Assembly: GCF_042477335.2 (NCBI RefSeq)
Contig: NC_091251.1
Span: 84,149,501 to 84,213,500 of the forward strand
Reading direction: 5' to 3'
From: Ovis canadensis
Lineage: Eukaryota; Chordata; Mammalia; Artiodactyla; Bovidae
Length of the DNA: 64,000 nucleotides
In this document: piece by piece, positions 32,985 to 42,734 of the stretch
Layout: each line of letters opens with the position of its first letter
Position numbering within the stretch: the first letter of the stretch is position 1
Made by a program: the position numbers and the translations under genes
Notes under the pieces: model-generated
Told to the model about the DNA's origin: nothing
The model's database searches: none
What the model saw: the letters and a program-made list of their open reading frames with translations, nothing else

Positions 32985-33720
32985 CTCTGGGAAGGTGCCC
33001 TGTAAGGGGGTGATAGGTTGGTAGGAAGAGAAGGCTGGGGAAATTTTCCCAGAAAAAGTAGTATCAAAACTGAATTTTGAAGGACAACTTGGAAAAGTTA
33101 TTGGAAGTTGGAATGGAGAAGAGTAGGTGAAGAAGTAAGGGAAAGTGTGAGAAAAGTTAACATGGTTTGAACACAGAAGCACACTTCAGAACCTCAGGTA
33201 GCTTCATATAGTCTACTTCATAAAGTTTGAGAAGAAAGATAGTGAAAAATGAGGGTAACAAGGATAATGACGGCCTTGCTAAAGCGTTAAGAGCCTAAAC
33301 TGAAATTCCTGCAAGATGTTAAACAAGAAATTGAGATGATTGTGCTTGTATTTAGGAACAACACTCTGGCAGCTGTGTGAGGAATGAATTGGAGACAGCA
33401 AGCTGGCTGCAGGAAGAGCAGTTGAGACAATCAATAGTTACAGCCCGAACTTGGACAGAGTAAAGAAATATTAAAGAAATAGAATTAACAAGACTTGATG
33501 ACTCGATTGAAAAGAAAAGGAAAAATAAAAGGTAAATCTAGAATGATGAGTTGAATTTCACCATGCGGACCTTGAGAGGCCTCTGGGCCATCAAGATAGA
33601 AAAGTCCATTTGGATCAGATAGGTCTGAACTCAGAAATGGTCTAAAGTAGACATATAAGATAGGAATGGCTGTGTGAAAACATACGTGAGAAAAGGATAG
33701 GTATATTGGCATTCACTGCA
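32985..33720 (-). mobile_element. Ancient L2-like repeat, reverse (tentative)
   Basis: 'caacactctggcagctgtgt' and 'gaggaatgaattggagacag' occur in the reverse complement of the same family as 14.9-16.2 kb. Very diverged, so both limits and family are tentative. Confidence 0.35.
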
Positions 33721-34731
33721 TACTTCTTCCAACTTTTCTCCAGTTGGAAATTCTTCATTAAAAAGCACTGAGGATAAATGAGAAGAAGCTGGAGAAAATA
33801 AAGAAAAATAGAATAGAAGAGAATAAAAGTGAAATAAATGAATAAAATAAAGAGGCAGATGGCATGAAAGCCAGCAAAGGGTGGTATTCTAGAAATCAAG
33901 GAAAATGTCTCAAGGAGGAATTAACAGTTGAATTCTGCAGATGAGTAAAGTAAGATAAGAATTTTAAATCATTTATGGAATCAAGTAATTTGCAACCTAT
34001 GTAAAGGTAGTTTATCTCAGAGTGATAGGAACAGAGGACAATGGGAATAAGAAATAGCCAGGAAGTAAAAAGTAGAAACAATGACTGTAAACTACCTCCT
34101 TAAGAAAATTTAGCTGTGAAGTAAAAGCAGTATCAGGTAGGTAGAAAGGACTATGGCAAGAGTCTCTTTTTGAGATGGAAAGCATGTGAGCTTATTTGTA
34201 TTCTGAGATGAAAGAATCAGAGCTGAGGTTGAAAATACAAGTGAGAGAGGAGATAAAGTGTGTTCCAGATCCCTGAGGAAAGGGCAGGTGATGAAATCCA
34301 AACAAAACAGCAGGAATTAGCTGCTTACAACAGGTGAGATATCTCCTCCCAAAGACAAAGAGATAAGGATAAGAATAGGTGCAAGTAATGGGGATGCAGG
34401 AAGTTGAGTGAGTTCTTGTTTCACCACATTTGTTTCTCTAAACCCCAAAACTTTGACCACCTGACTGAGCTGGGGATAACTGCCAGGGTTAATTTGTTGG
34501 GAAGCTTTTGGTTGCATGGCCAGGTCGTGGTATGAGATTGGGTTTCCTGGAAACATACTTTGAAACCAAAAGCTGTATGTAGCAGACTTACTAGGGATAA
34601 CTGTTAAAGAAATACACCTACAAAGAAGACACAAAAATGGAACTGGCAGAAGGAGAAATCAGTCCGCAATGAATTTACAACGGAGACTTAAGTTAATCCA
34701 ACCCTGAGCCCTGGAACTGGGTGAGAGTTTC
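33721..34731. other. Intergenic stretch, nothing assigned
   Basis: Purine-rich (GAA/AAT) sequence. Short minus-strand frames with hydrophobic character reflect T-rich codons on that strand. Confidence 0.45.
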
Positions 34732-37660
34732 AGTTTGTTTCAGTTCAGTCACTCAGTTGTGCCCAACTCTTTGTGACTCTATGCATTGCAGCATGCGAGG
34801 TTTCCCCTGTCCATCACCAACTCCCGGAGTTTACTCAAACTCAGGTTTATTGCATTGGTGATGCCATCCAGCCATCTCATCCTCTGTCGTCCCCTTCTCT
34901 TCCTGCCTTCAATCTTTCCCAGCATCATGGTCTTTTAAAATGAGTCAGTTCTTCACATCAGGTGGCTGAAGTTTTGGAGTTTCAGCTTCAGCATCGGTCC
35001 TTCCAATGAATATTTAGGACTGATTTCCTTTAGGATGGACTGGTTGGATCTCCTTGCTGTCCAAGGGACTCCCAAGAGTCTTCTCCAACACCACAGTTCA
35101 AAAGCATCAATTCTTTGGCACTCAGCTTTCTTCACACAGTCCAACTCTCACATCCATACATGACTACAGGAGAAGCCATAGCCTTGACTAGACAGACCTT
35201 TGTTGGCAAAGTAATGTCTCTGCTTTTGAATATGCTATCTAGGTTGGTCATAACTTTCCTTCCAAGGAGTAAGCATCTTTTAATTTCATGGCTGCAGTCA
35301 CTGTCTGCAGTGATTTTGGAGCCCCCCAAAATAAAGTCTGACACTGTTTCCACTATTCCCCCATCTGTTTCCCATGAAGTGATGGGACCGGATGCCATGA
35401 TCTTCGTTTTCTGAATGTTGAGCTTTAAGCCAACTTTTTCACTCTCCTCTTTCACTTTCATCAAGAGGCTCTTTAGTTCCTTTTCACTTTCTGCCATAAG
35501 GGTGGTGTCATCCGCATATCTGAGGTTATTGATATTTCTCCCAGCAATCTTGATTCCAGCTTGTGCTTCTTCCAGCCCAGCATTTCTCCTGATGTTCTCT
35601 GCATCCAGATTGAACAACTGGAAGTTCATAGTTTACATACTATTGAAACCTGGCTTGGAGAATTTTGAACATTACTTTGCTAGCATGTGAGATAAGTGCA
35701 ATTGTGGAGTAGTTTAAACATTCTTTGGCATTGCCTCTCTTTGGGATTGGAATGAAAACTGACCTTTTCCAGTCCTGTGGCCACTGCTGAGTTTTCCCAG
35801 TTTGATGGCATATTGAGTGCAACACTTTCACGGCATCATCTTTCAGGATTTGAAACAGCTGAATTGGAATTCCATCACCTCCACTAGCTTTGTTCTTTGT
35901 GATGCTTCCTAAAGCCCACTTGACTTCACATTCCAGGATGTCTGGTTCTAGGGGAGTGATCACACCATTGTGATTATCTGGGTCATGAAGATCTCTTTTG
36001 TACAGTTCTTCTATGCATTCTTGCCACCTCTTCTTAATATCTTCTGCTTCTGTTAGGTCAACACCATTTCTGTCCTTTATTGTGCCAAACTTTGTATGAA
36101 ATATTCCCTTGGTATCTCTAATTTTCTTGAAGAGATCTCTAGTCTTTCCCATTCTATTGTTTTCCTCTATTTCTTTGCATTGGTCACTGAGGAAGGCTTT
36201 CTTATCTCTCCTTGCTAGACTTTGAAACTCTGCATTCAAGTGGGTATATCTTTCCTTTTCTTCTTTGCCTTTAGCTTCTCTGCTTTTCTCAGCTATTTAT
36301 AAAGTCTCCTCAGAAAATCATTTTGCCTTTTTGCCTTTCTTTTTCTTGGGGATGGTTGGTCTTGATCACTGCCTCCTGTACAATGTTACAAACCTCCGTC
36401 CATAGTTCTGGCACTCTGTCTATCAGATCTAATCCCTTGAATCTATTTGTCACTTCCACTGTATAATTGGAAGGGATTTTATTTGGGTCATACCTGAATG
36501 GTCTAGTGGTTTTCCCTACTTTCTTCAATTTAAGCCTGAATTTGGCAATAAGGCGTTCATGATCTGAGCCACAGTCAGATCCCAGTCTTGTTTTTGCTGA
36601 CTGTATAGAGCTTCTCCATCTTTGGCTGCAAAGAATATCATCAGTTTGATTTTGGTATTGACCATCTGGTGATGTCCATGTGTAGAGTCGTCTCCTGTGT
36701 TGTTGAAAGAGGATGTTTACTCTGACCAGTGCGTTCTCTTGGCATAATTCTGTTAGCCTTTGCCATGCTTAATTTTGTACTCCAAGACCAAATTTGCCTC
36801 TTACTCCAGGTATTTCTTGACTTCCCACTTTTGCATTCCAGCCTTTTAAAATAAAAAGGACATCTCTTTTGGGTGTTAGTTCTAGAAGGTCTTGTAGGTC
36901 TTCATAGAACTGTTCAACTTCAGCTTCTTCAGCATTACTGGTTGGGGCATGAAGTGAAGTGAAGTGAAGTGAAGTCGCTCAGTCGTGTCTGACTCTTTGC
37001 GACCCCATGGACACCAGGCTCCTCCATCCGTGGGATTTTCTAGCCAAGTGTACTGGGGTGGGTTGCCATTTCCCTCTCCAGGGAACTTCCCAACCCAGGG
37101 ATCGAACCCAGGTCTCCCACATTGTAGACAGATGCTTTACCATCTGAGCCACCAGGGAAGTCATAGACTTGGATTGCTGTGATATTGAATGGTTTGCCTT
37201 GGAAATGAACAGAGATCATTCTGTCATTTTTGAGACTGCATCCAAGTACTGCATTTTGGACTCTTTTTTGACTATAAGAGCTACTCCATTTCTTCTAAAG
37301 GATTCTTGCCCACAGTAGTAGATATAATGGCCATCTGAGTTAAATTCACCCATTCCAGTCCATCTTAGTTCAGTGAGTTCCTAAAATGTCCATATTCACT
37401 CTTGCCATCTTCTTTTTGACCACTTCTGATATATCCTGATTCATGCACCTAACAATCCAGGTTCCTATGCAATATTGCTCTTTACAGATCACCAGTCACA
37501 GCCAAAACTGAGTGTTGTTTTGCTTTGTTTCTGTCTTTTCCTTCTTTCTGGAGTTATTTCTCTACTGTTCTCCAGTAGCATATTGGGCACCTACCAACCT
37601 GGGCAGTTCATCTTTCAGTTTCCGGTCTTTTTGCCTTTGAACAGTATGAAAAGTCCTTTC
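34732..37660 (-). mobile_element. BovB LINE, long copy with internal deletion and SINE insertion
   Basis: Starts with the BovB 3' end at 34732 and reaches the 5' region ('catattgggcacctaccaac', about 37579). Minus-strand relics include the C-terminal block (35144-34953), RT with LRYADDTTLMAE (35629-35132), the linker and N-terminal RT region (36239-35640, KASGGDGIPIQLFQILKDDA), and part of the endonuclease domain further right. About 0.4 kb of the RT region is missing near 35600-35640. There the peptide jumps from NFQLFNL to the AENIRRNAGLEE block, skipping the segment with the QGCILSPCLF box. A Bov-tA splits the 5' part (36950-37163). Confidence 0.95.
36950..37163 (-). mobile_element. Bov-tA SINE nested in BovB
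   Basis: Reverse copy with a (GTGAA)n tail at its left end (36953-36975) and the tRNA head 'gagccaccagggaagtc' at the right. BovB reads 'ggttggggcat' before it and 'agacttggattgctg' after it, so the insertion point is clear. Confidence 0.96.
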
Positions 37661-38196
37661 AGAGTTGTCTCAAACTAAGGCAATTGGGATGTGCCTTTTC
37701 ACCTAAATCAACCAGACTTTGGCTACAGACCATTCCACAAGAGAGGATGCAGCATGTCATAAGGCAGTTCTCTGTGGCCGAGGGCAATGCCCTGTGAAAG
37801 ACAAAGCTTTGTGTTGTCAGTTGCCATTCCCAGCAGCATGAGTTGGATGAGCCAGCAGTGAGGAGTAGATGAGGGTGGAGCCCATGGAATCCACTAGATC
37901 CCCCCATCACACATAGCAATCCATTTATTTCTTACAAGTTTGTTCCATCTCGGAGCAGCTTCTTCAGGAGTTTGGTTGGGAAATCTCAAGTTTTCTGGGC
38001 AACCTACAAAGTAAAGTACAGCACCCAAAGCTGCATTTGACCTTAAAATAGCAAACCTCCTCCTGATTATCCTCCTCCACTATCCACCCTCATTTAGCTC
38101 CTCTGTGATCCAAGCAGCGTGAGGAATCTGAGCCTCTACTTACCATTGCCCTCCTCAGGTGGTAGCTGCTGATGTTATCCATTTACTCTTTCTTTT
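37661..38196. other. Intergenic stretch, unassigned
   Basis: Moderate GC, no repeat family named. The minus-strand frame 37919-37659 is not recognisable. Confidence 0.4.
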
Positions 38197-38516
38197 AAAT
38201 TTATTTATTTATTTATTTATTTATATTTTTGGTTGTGCTGGGTCTTTGTGGCTATGCTTGAGCTTTCTCTAGTTGCAGCAAGCAGCAGCTATCCTTTGTT
38301 GCTGTGCACAGGCTCCTCATTGGGTGGCTTCTCTTGTTGTGGAACACAGGCTCTAGGTGTACAGGCCTCATTAGTGGTGGCACACAGGCTCAGTAGTTGT
38401 GGCAGACAGACTTAGTTGCTCCATGGTATGTGGAATCTACCTGAACCAGGGATCGAACCCGTGTCCCCCTGCATTGGCAGGAAGAGTCCTATCCACTGTA
38501 CCACCAGAGCAGTCCC
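38197..38516 (-). mobile_element. CHR-2-type SINE, reverse
   Basis: A (TTTA)n tail at the left (38199-38222), then 'tggttgtgctgggtctttgt', 'ggcttctcttgttgtggaac', 'ccagggatcgaacccgtgtc' and 'gtaccaccagagcagtccc'. Near full length. Confidence 0.9.
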
Positions 38517-39367
38517 TCTATTTACTCTTAACAAGAGGGCATGAGAAAACCAAGCGAGATTCCAGTGGATCACCTGCATGCCAAACGTCTTCTTTCCTAC
38601 CCCTACAGGAGAGCAGTAGCCCTACCTTGTCCTGATGATTAGGGGCAATTACTTTCGCCAGGGTAGTGATTCTTTCCCTTGCCTACTGATCTTTTGGCAC
38701 ATGGAGCCCAAAGTGACCAAATGACTGTTAAACCTTGAAATGCAACGAGAATTTTATTATATCCTCTAATAAAAGGGCCTTCAGCCCCACAGTTCCCAAA
38801 GCAGGGATAAAACATACAGATTTCTCAAATGGGTCTCTGATATGATAATATAAAGAGACAGTCCCTTTCTGTTCTTTGGTTCCCAAACTCTTGTAGTTTA
38901 CCTATAAGGAATACAGGAGTACCATATAATCTTTGTTATTTAGGATGTACACAACATCCTGGGAGATGATGTCAAGCTCACAGGATATTACCTTGAAAAT
39001 GGAGCTTCAGATACATCGTTAAGAGGCTGTTTCACTGCTCTATCAGACTGATGGCCTCTGAGGGATACAGTGAGATAGGACCGATGAATCCCTGGCCATG
39101 TTCCATGGCTGCACTCCTTTGCTGTCAAGTGGGTCCCTAGGTAAGTTATGATGGGCTGCACTAGCTAAATGGCTACTTGATGTCTCATGGTCATATGCTG
39201 TCTCTATCATGGCCCAAGAGCCTACGGAGTGGTTTTTGAATGGTTTATAGTTCTTTGCAGCAAAAGGCATGGTCTTGAGCCAGAACACCAGAGGTATACC
39301 TTATGCTTTTCCTTTTGAGATTCCCTATGAACTACAAATGATCTCATTTCTCATGACAAATACATGC
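38517..39367. other. Intergenic stretch, unassigned, possibly an old retroelement
   Basis: No confident family. The style of the text (mixed, moderately GC-rich, continuous across a CHR SINE from 37.7 kb) suggests an old, decayed element, but I cannot name one. Confidence 0.35.
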
Positions 39368-39369
39368 TG

Positions 39370-39458
39370 TTGTTGTACAGTTGCTCAGTCATGTCTGACT
39401 CTGCAACCTGATGGATTGCAGCATGCCAAGGCTTCCCTGTCCTTCACTGTCTCCCGTG
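39370..39458 (-). mobile_element. BovB 3' end fragment, reverse
   Basis: 'gttgctcagtcatgtctgac', 'gatggattgcagcatgccaa' and 'ggcttccctgtccttcactg' are about 90 bases of the BovB 3' end. Confidence 0.8.
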
Positions 39459-39616
39459 TACAAATACCTCAAGGATGTGCATTTTGAACACGGGCAAATA
39501 AATTAAATTTTCATGTTTCTCTAAAGTTCAACTCTATCTAACCATAATCATTATTCCTTAAAGTTTCATTTCTCTTATTGAATTTTCATGGGCATTATAT
39601 GAGCAGCATTGACATT

Positions 39617-40125
39617 AATAGATAGCATATTAAAAAGCAGAGACATTACTTTGCCAACAAAGGTCTCTCTAGTCCAAGCTATGGTTTTTACAGTAGTCAT
39701 GTATGGATGTGAGATTTGGACTATAAAGAAAGCTGAGCACTGAAGAATTGATGCTTTTGAGCTGTGGTGTTGGAGAAGACTCTTGAGAGTCCCTTGTGCT
39801 ACAGGGAGATCCAACCAGTCCATCCTAAAGGAAATCAGTCCTGAATATTCACTGGAAGGACTGATGCTGAAGCTGAAACTCCAATACTTTGGCCACCTGA
39901 TGTGAACAACTGACTCACTGAAAAGACCCTGATGCTGGGAAAGATTGAAGGTGGGAAGAGAAGGGGATGATAGAGGATGAGATGGTTGGATGGCAACACT
40001 GACTCAATGAACATGAGTTTGAGTAAGCTCTGCTAGTTGGTGATGGACAGGGAGGCCTGGTGTGTTGCAGTCCATGAGGTTGCAAAGAGTCAGACACGCC
40101 TGAGCGACTGAACTGAACTGAATTG
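39617..40125 (+). mobile_element. BovB LINE 3' end with 9-bp target duplication
   Basis: Forward 5'-truncated copy from 'gatagcatattaaaaagcag' to 'gcgactgaactgaactgaat'. It encodes relics of the ORF2 C-terminus, with stops (CGA to TGA at the MRR-type motif). The duplication attgacatt is present at 39608-39616 and 40126-40134. Confidence 0.95.
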
Positions 40126-40134
40126 ATTGACATT

Positions 40135-41169
40135 GATTTCACAGAAAAGGTACTTAAGGTGAGTGCTAGAAAACTATGATGAACAATAGCTGTGATTGGC
40201 AGGTTTTCTCTTGATGGATTGCTCTATCTTAAATTTGTAAATCTAGAGTACACTGCTTGTGCCTATGGGTTGCCATTGACTACCTTGTAGATGTTGTCTA
40301 TATTTTATTCTCAGTGTTTATGTGTGATTTGGACTTTGAGGATTAGGTAAAAATCATTGATATTTTATTATTATGATTCTACAAAAGTCCTTCAACCTAC
40401 AGTAATTATTTTAAGTGCCAGAATAGAAAAGATGGTCAACAATATCTTACAGAATATCCAGCCTATGATTTTGTTGAAAATCTGTTCAAGACAATCTATA
40501 TGTCATATATTGTGATAGTACTTTTGCAACTGAGGCTACAAAACCATTAAGACTTTTGGGTCACTTGGAAAGCAAACATCTTGAGAGAGCAGGTAAATGC
40601 ATAGAACATTTCAAAATTTAAAAACAGAATTTGGAGTTTTATAATATAAATACTTTTTCAGTTAAGAAGAATATATATTTGGTGATTATCATTTTATAAT
40701 TAGCACAGATGTGACATCATAATGTTGTACACATGAAATATAATGTTCTGTACCAATTCTACTTCAATAAAAACGAAATTAATATGCGATCTTCTAGTTA
40801 AACATGGGTACACTGAAAGATTTTTTTTTTTTTTTCTGGGCCATCTCTCAAAACTCAGTCTTAAAATGTAAAGAAATGACAATGGAATGATTAGGTCTTA
40901 CAAGATTGCAAAAACCACTGCAAAATCTGGTAGTTCTCATATACTTGCTGAGACTGCAATTACAATAGTGATGTAACAAAATATGGTATTTTAAAAGAAC
41001 TACCATTGATCAATAATGCAATTCAAAGATGAGATATCAGTTCACATTTGAAAAACAATTACTTGGTACATTAAGAACAATAAAAATTTCAACTTAGGTT
41101 GATGAAACACAGTTACTGACAATAAGGCCCTTCTGACAATAAGACAATGATTTGTTATCTGTATAACTC
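40135..41169. other. Intergenic stretch with an L1 3' end
   Basis: AT-rich. 'taatgttgtacacatgaaat' and 'ctacttcaataaaaacgaaa' (40720-40780) form an old L1 3' terminus in + orientation. A poly-T run lies at 40821-40836. The rest is unassigned. Confidence 0.5.
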
Positions 41170-41236
41170 TACTGGAGTAGCTTGACATTTCCTTCTCCAG
41201 GGGATCTTCCCAACTCCGGGATAGAACCTGTGATTT
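41170..41236 (-). mobile_element. Bov-tA fragment, reverse
   Basis: 'ccttctccaggggatcttcc' and 'caactccgggatagaacctg' are the middle of Bov-tA. Both ends are lost. Confidence 0.8.
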
Positions 41237-41387
41237 TTGGTTGTAAGAATGCATGTTTGTAAATTTTTAAGAAACTGACTATACTAGAGCATCTGTTTTT
41301 GCTGCTGTAAAATGCTGGTTTGTTGAAACACAAGTACTGTTTGTTTCTGATGGAGCAAATTACAGGATTTAAGACATAAAGGTTTAG

Positions 41388-41592
41388 TGCTCACTGACTC
41401 AGTAGTAAAGAATCTACCTGCAATTCAGGAGACCTGGGTTCAATCCCTGGGCTTGGAAAACCCTCTGGAGAAGGAAATGGCAAACTAATCTGGTATCCTG
41501 CCTCAAAAATCCAGGGACAGAGGAGCCTGGTGTGCTACAGTCCATGGGGTTGCAAAGAGTTGGACACCACTGAAACGACTTGGCAGACAGCA
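41388..41592 (+). mobile_element. Bov-tA SINE, diverged
   Basis: 'tgctcactgactcagtagta' head, 'ctgggttcaatccctgggct', 'tacagtccatggggttgcaa', end 'ggacaccactgaaacgactt'. The head has lost the usual gggcttccctgg. Confidence 0.92.
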
Positions 41593-41596
41593 TAGC

Positions 41597-42262
41597 TCAT
41601 TAATATTTTTAAATTTAATTTTAAAAATCATTTTATTTAAAATTTTTTATTGGAGTATAGTTGATTTACAATGTGTTAGTTTCATGTGTGCAGCAAAATG
41701 AATCAGTTATACAAATACACATATCCACACATTTTTAGATTCTTTTCCCATATAGGTTATTATAGAGTATTGAGTAGAGTTCCCTATGCTATATAGTAGG
41801 TCTTTATTAGTCATTTCTTTTATATATGGTACAGTGTATATGTCAATCTGAATCTCCCAATTTATATCTCCCCCTTACCTGTTGGTATTCATAGGTTTGT
41901 TTTCTACATCTATAACTCTTCTACTTCTGCTTTGTAGATAAGTTCATTTGTACCCTTTTTCATATTCTACATACACGTGATACCATATGATATTTATCTT
42001 TCTCCTTCTGACTTACTTCACTCAGTATGAGAATCTCTAGGTTCATCTATGATGCTGCAAATGGCATTATTTCATTCCTTTTTACGGTTGAGTAATATTC
42101 CATTGTATATATGTACTTCATCTTCTTTACCCATTCCACTGTTGATGGACATTTAGGTTGCCTCCATGTCTTGGCTATTGTAAACAGTGCTGCAATGAAC
42201 ATGTATCTTTTTGAATTATGATGTATCTTTTTGAATTATGGTTTTCTCCAGATATATTTGTC
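41597..42262 (-). mobile_element. Ruminant L1 3' end and ORF2 tail, reverse
   Basis: Starts with AT-rich tail sequence and continues 'ttggagtatagttgatttac', 'agtagagttccctatgctat', 'gagtaatattccattgtata', 'ttgatggacatttaggttgc', 'cagtgctgcaatgaacatgt', the well-known L1 ORF2-end text in reverse. It contains an exact 20-base tandem duplication at 42201-42240. Confidence 0.92.
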
Positions 42263-42442
42263 TAAATCAAATCAAACAGAATAGACACAGATGCAGGTAG
42301 AAAGGAAATTATTTACCTGCCCATAAGTAAGCTTATGCAAATTCCAGTTTTGGCCCAGCTAGAATGTTCTATTACCTTTTGAGAGGAAATACAAAAGATA
42401 TTTCTGGACATTATAAATATATATCAGATATATATTTATATA

Positions 42443-42650
42443 TGAAAGTGAAGTCATCAGTTGCATCCAACTCTGTGACTCCATGGACTGTAGCCCACCA
42501 GGCTCCTCCATCCATGGAATTTTCCAGGCAAGAATACTGGAGTAGGTTGCTATTTCCTTCTCCAGGGGATCTTTCCGACCCAGGGATAAAACCCAGATCT
42601 CCCGCATTGCAGGCAGATGCTTTACCATCTGAGACATAGGGAAGGCCCCA
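42443..42650 (-). mobile_element. Bov-tA SINE in a TA-rich site
   Basis: Reverse copy with gtgaagt tail and the tRNA-like head at the right (ctttaccatctgagacatag). It is flanked on both sides by TA repeats (42411-42440 and 42664-42705). Confidence 0.94.
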
Positions 42651-42705
42651 TATATTATGTGTGTGTATATATATATATATATAACTAAATACACATATAT
42701 ATACA
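42651..42705 (+). repeat. (TG)/(TA)n microsatellite
   Basis: Short TG run followed by an uninterrupted TA array (42667-42682), then further TA-rich sequence. Confidence 0.9.
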
Positions 42706-42734
42706 AGAAACTAAAATTAAAACTATCAGTATCA

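Noticed and set aside
35640-36239. 199-codon minus-strand frame as a novel protein
   Set aside because: It is the central part of BovB ORF2 and has a homologous relic at 43934-44467.
36953-36975. CRISPR-like or other short regular repeat array
   Set aside because: It is the (GTGAA)n tail of a reverse-oriented Bov-tA in a mammalian genome.
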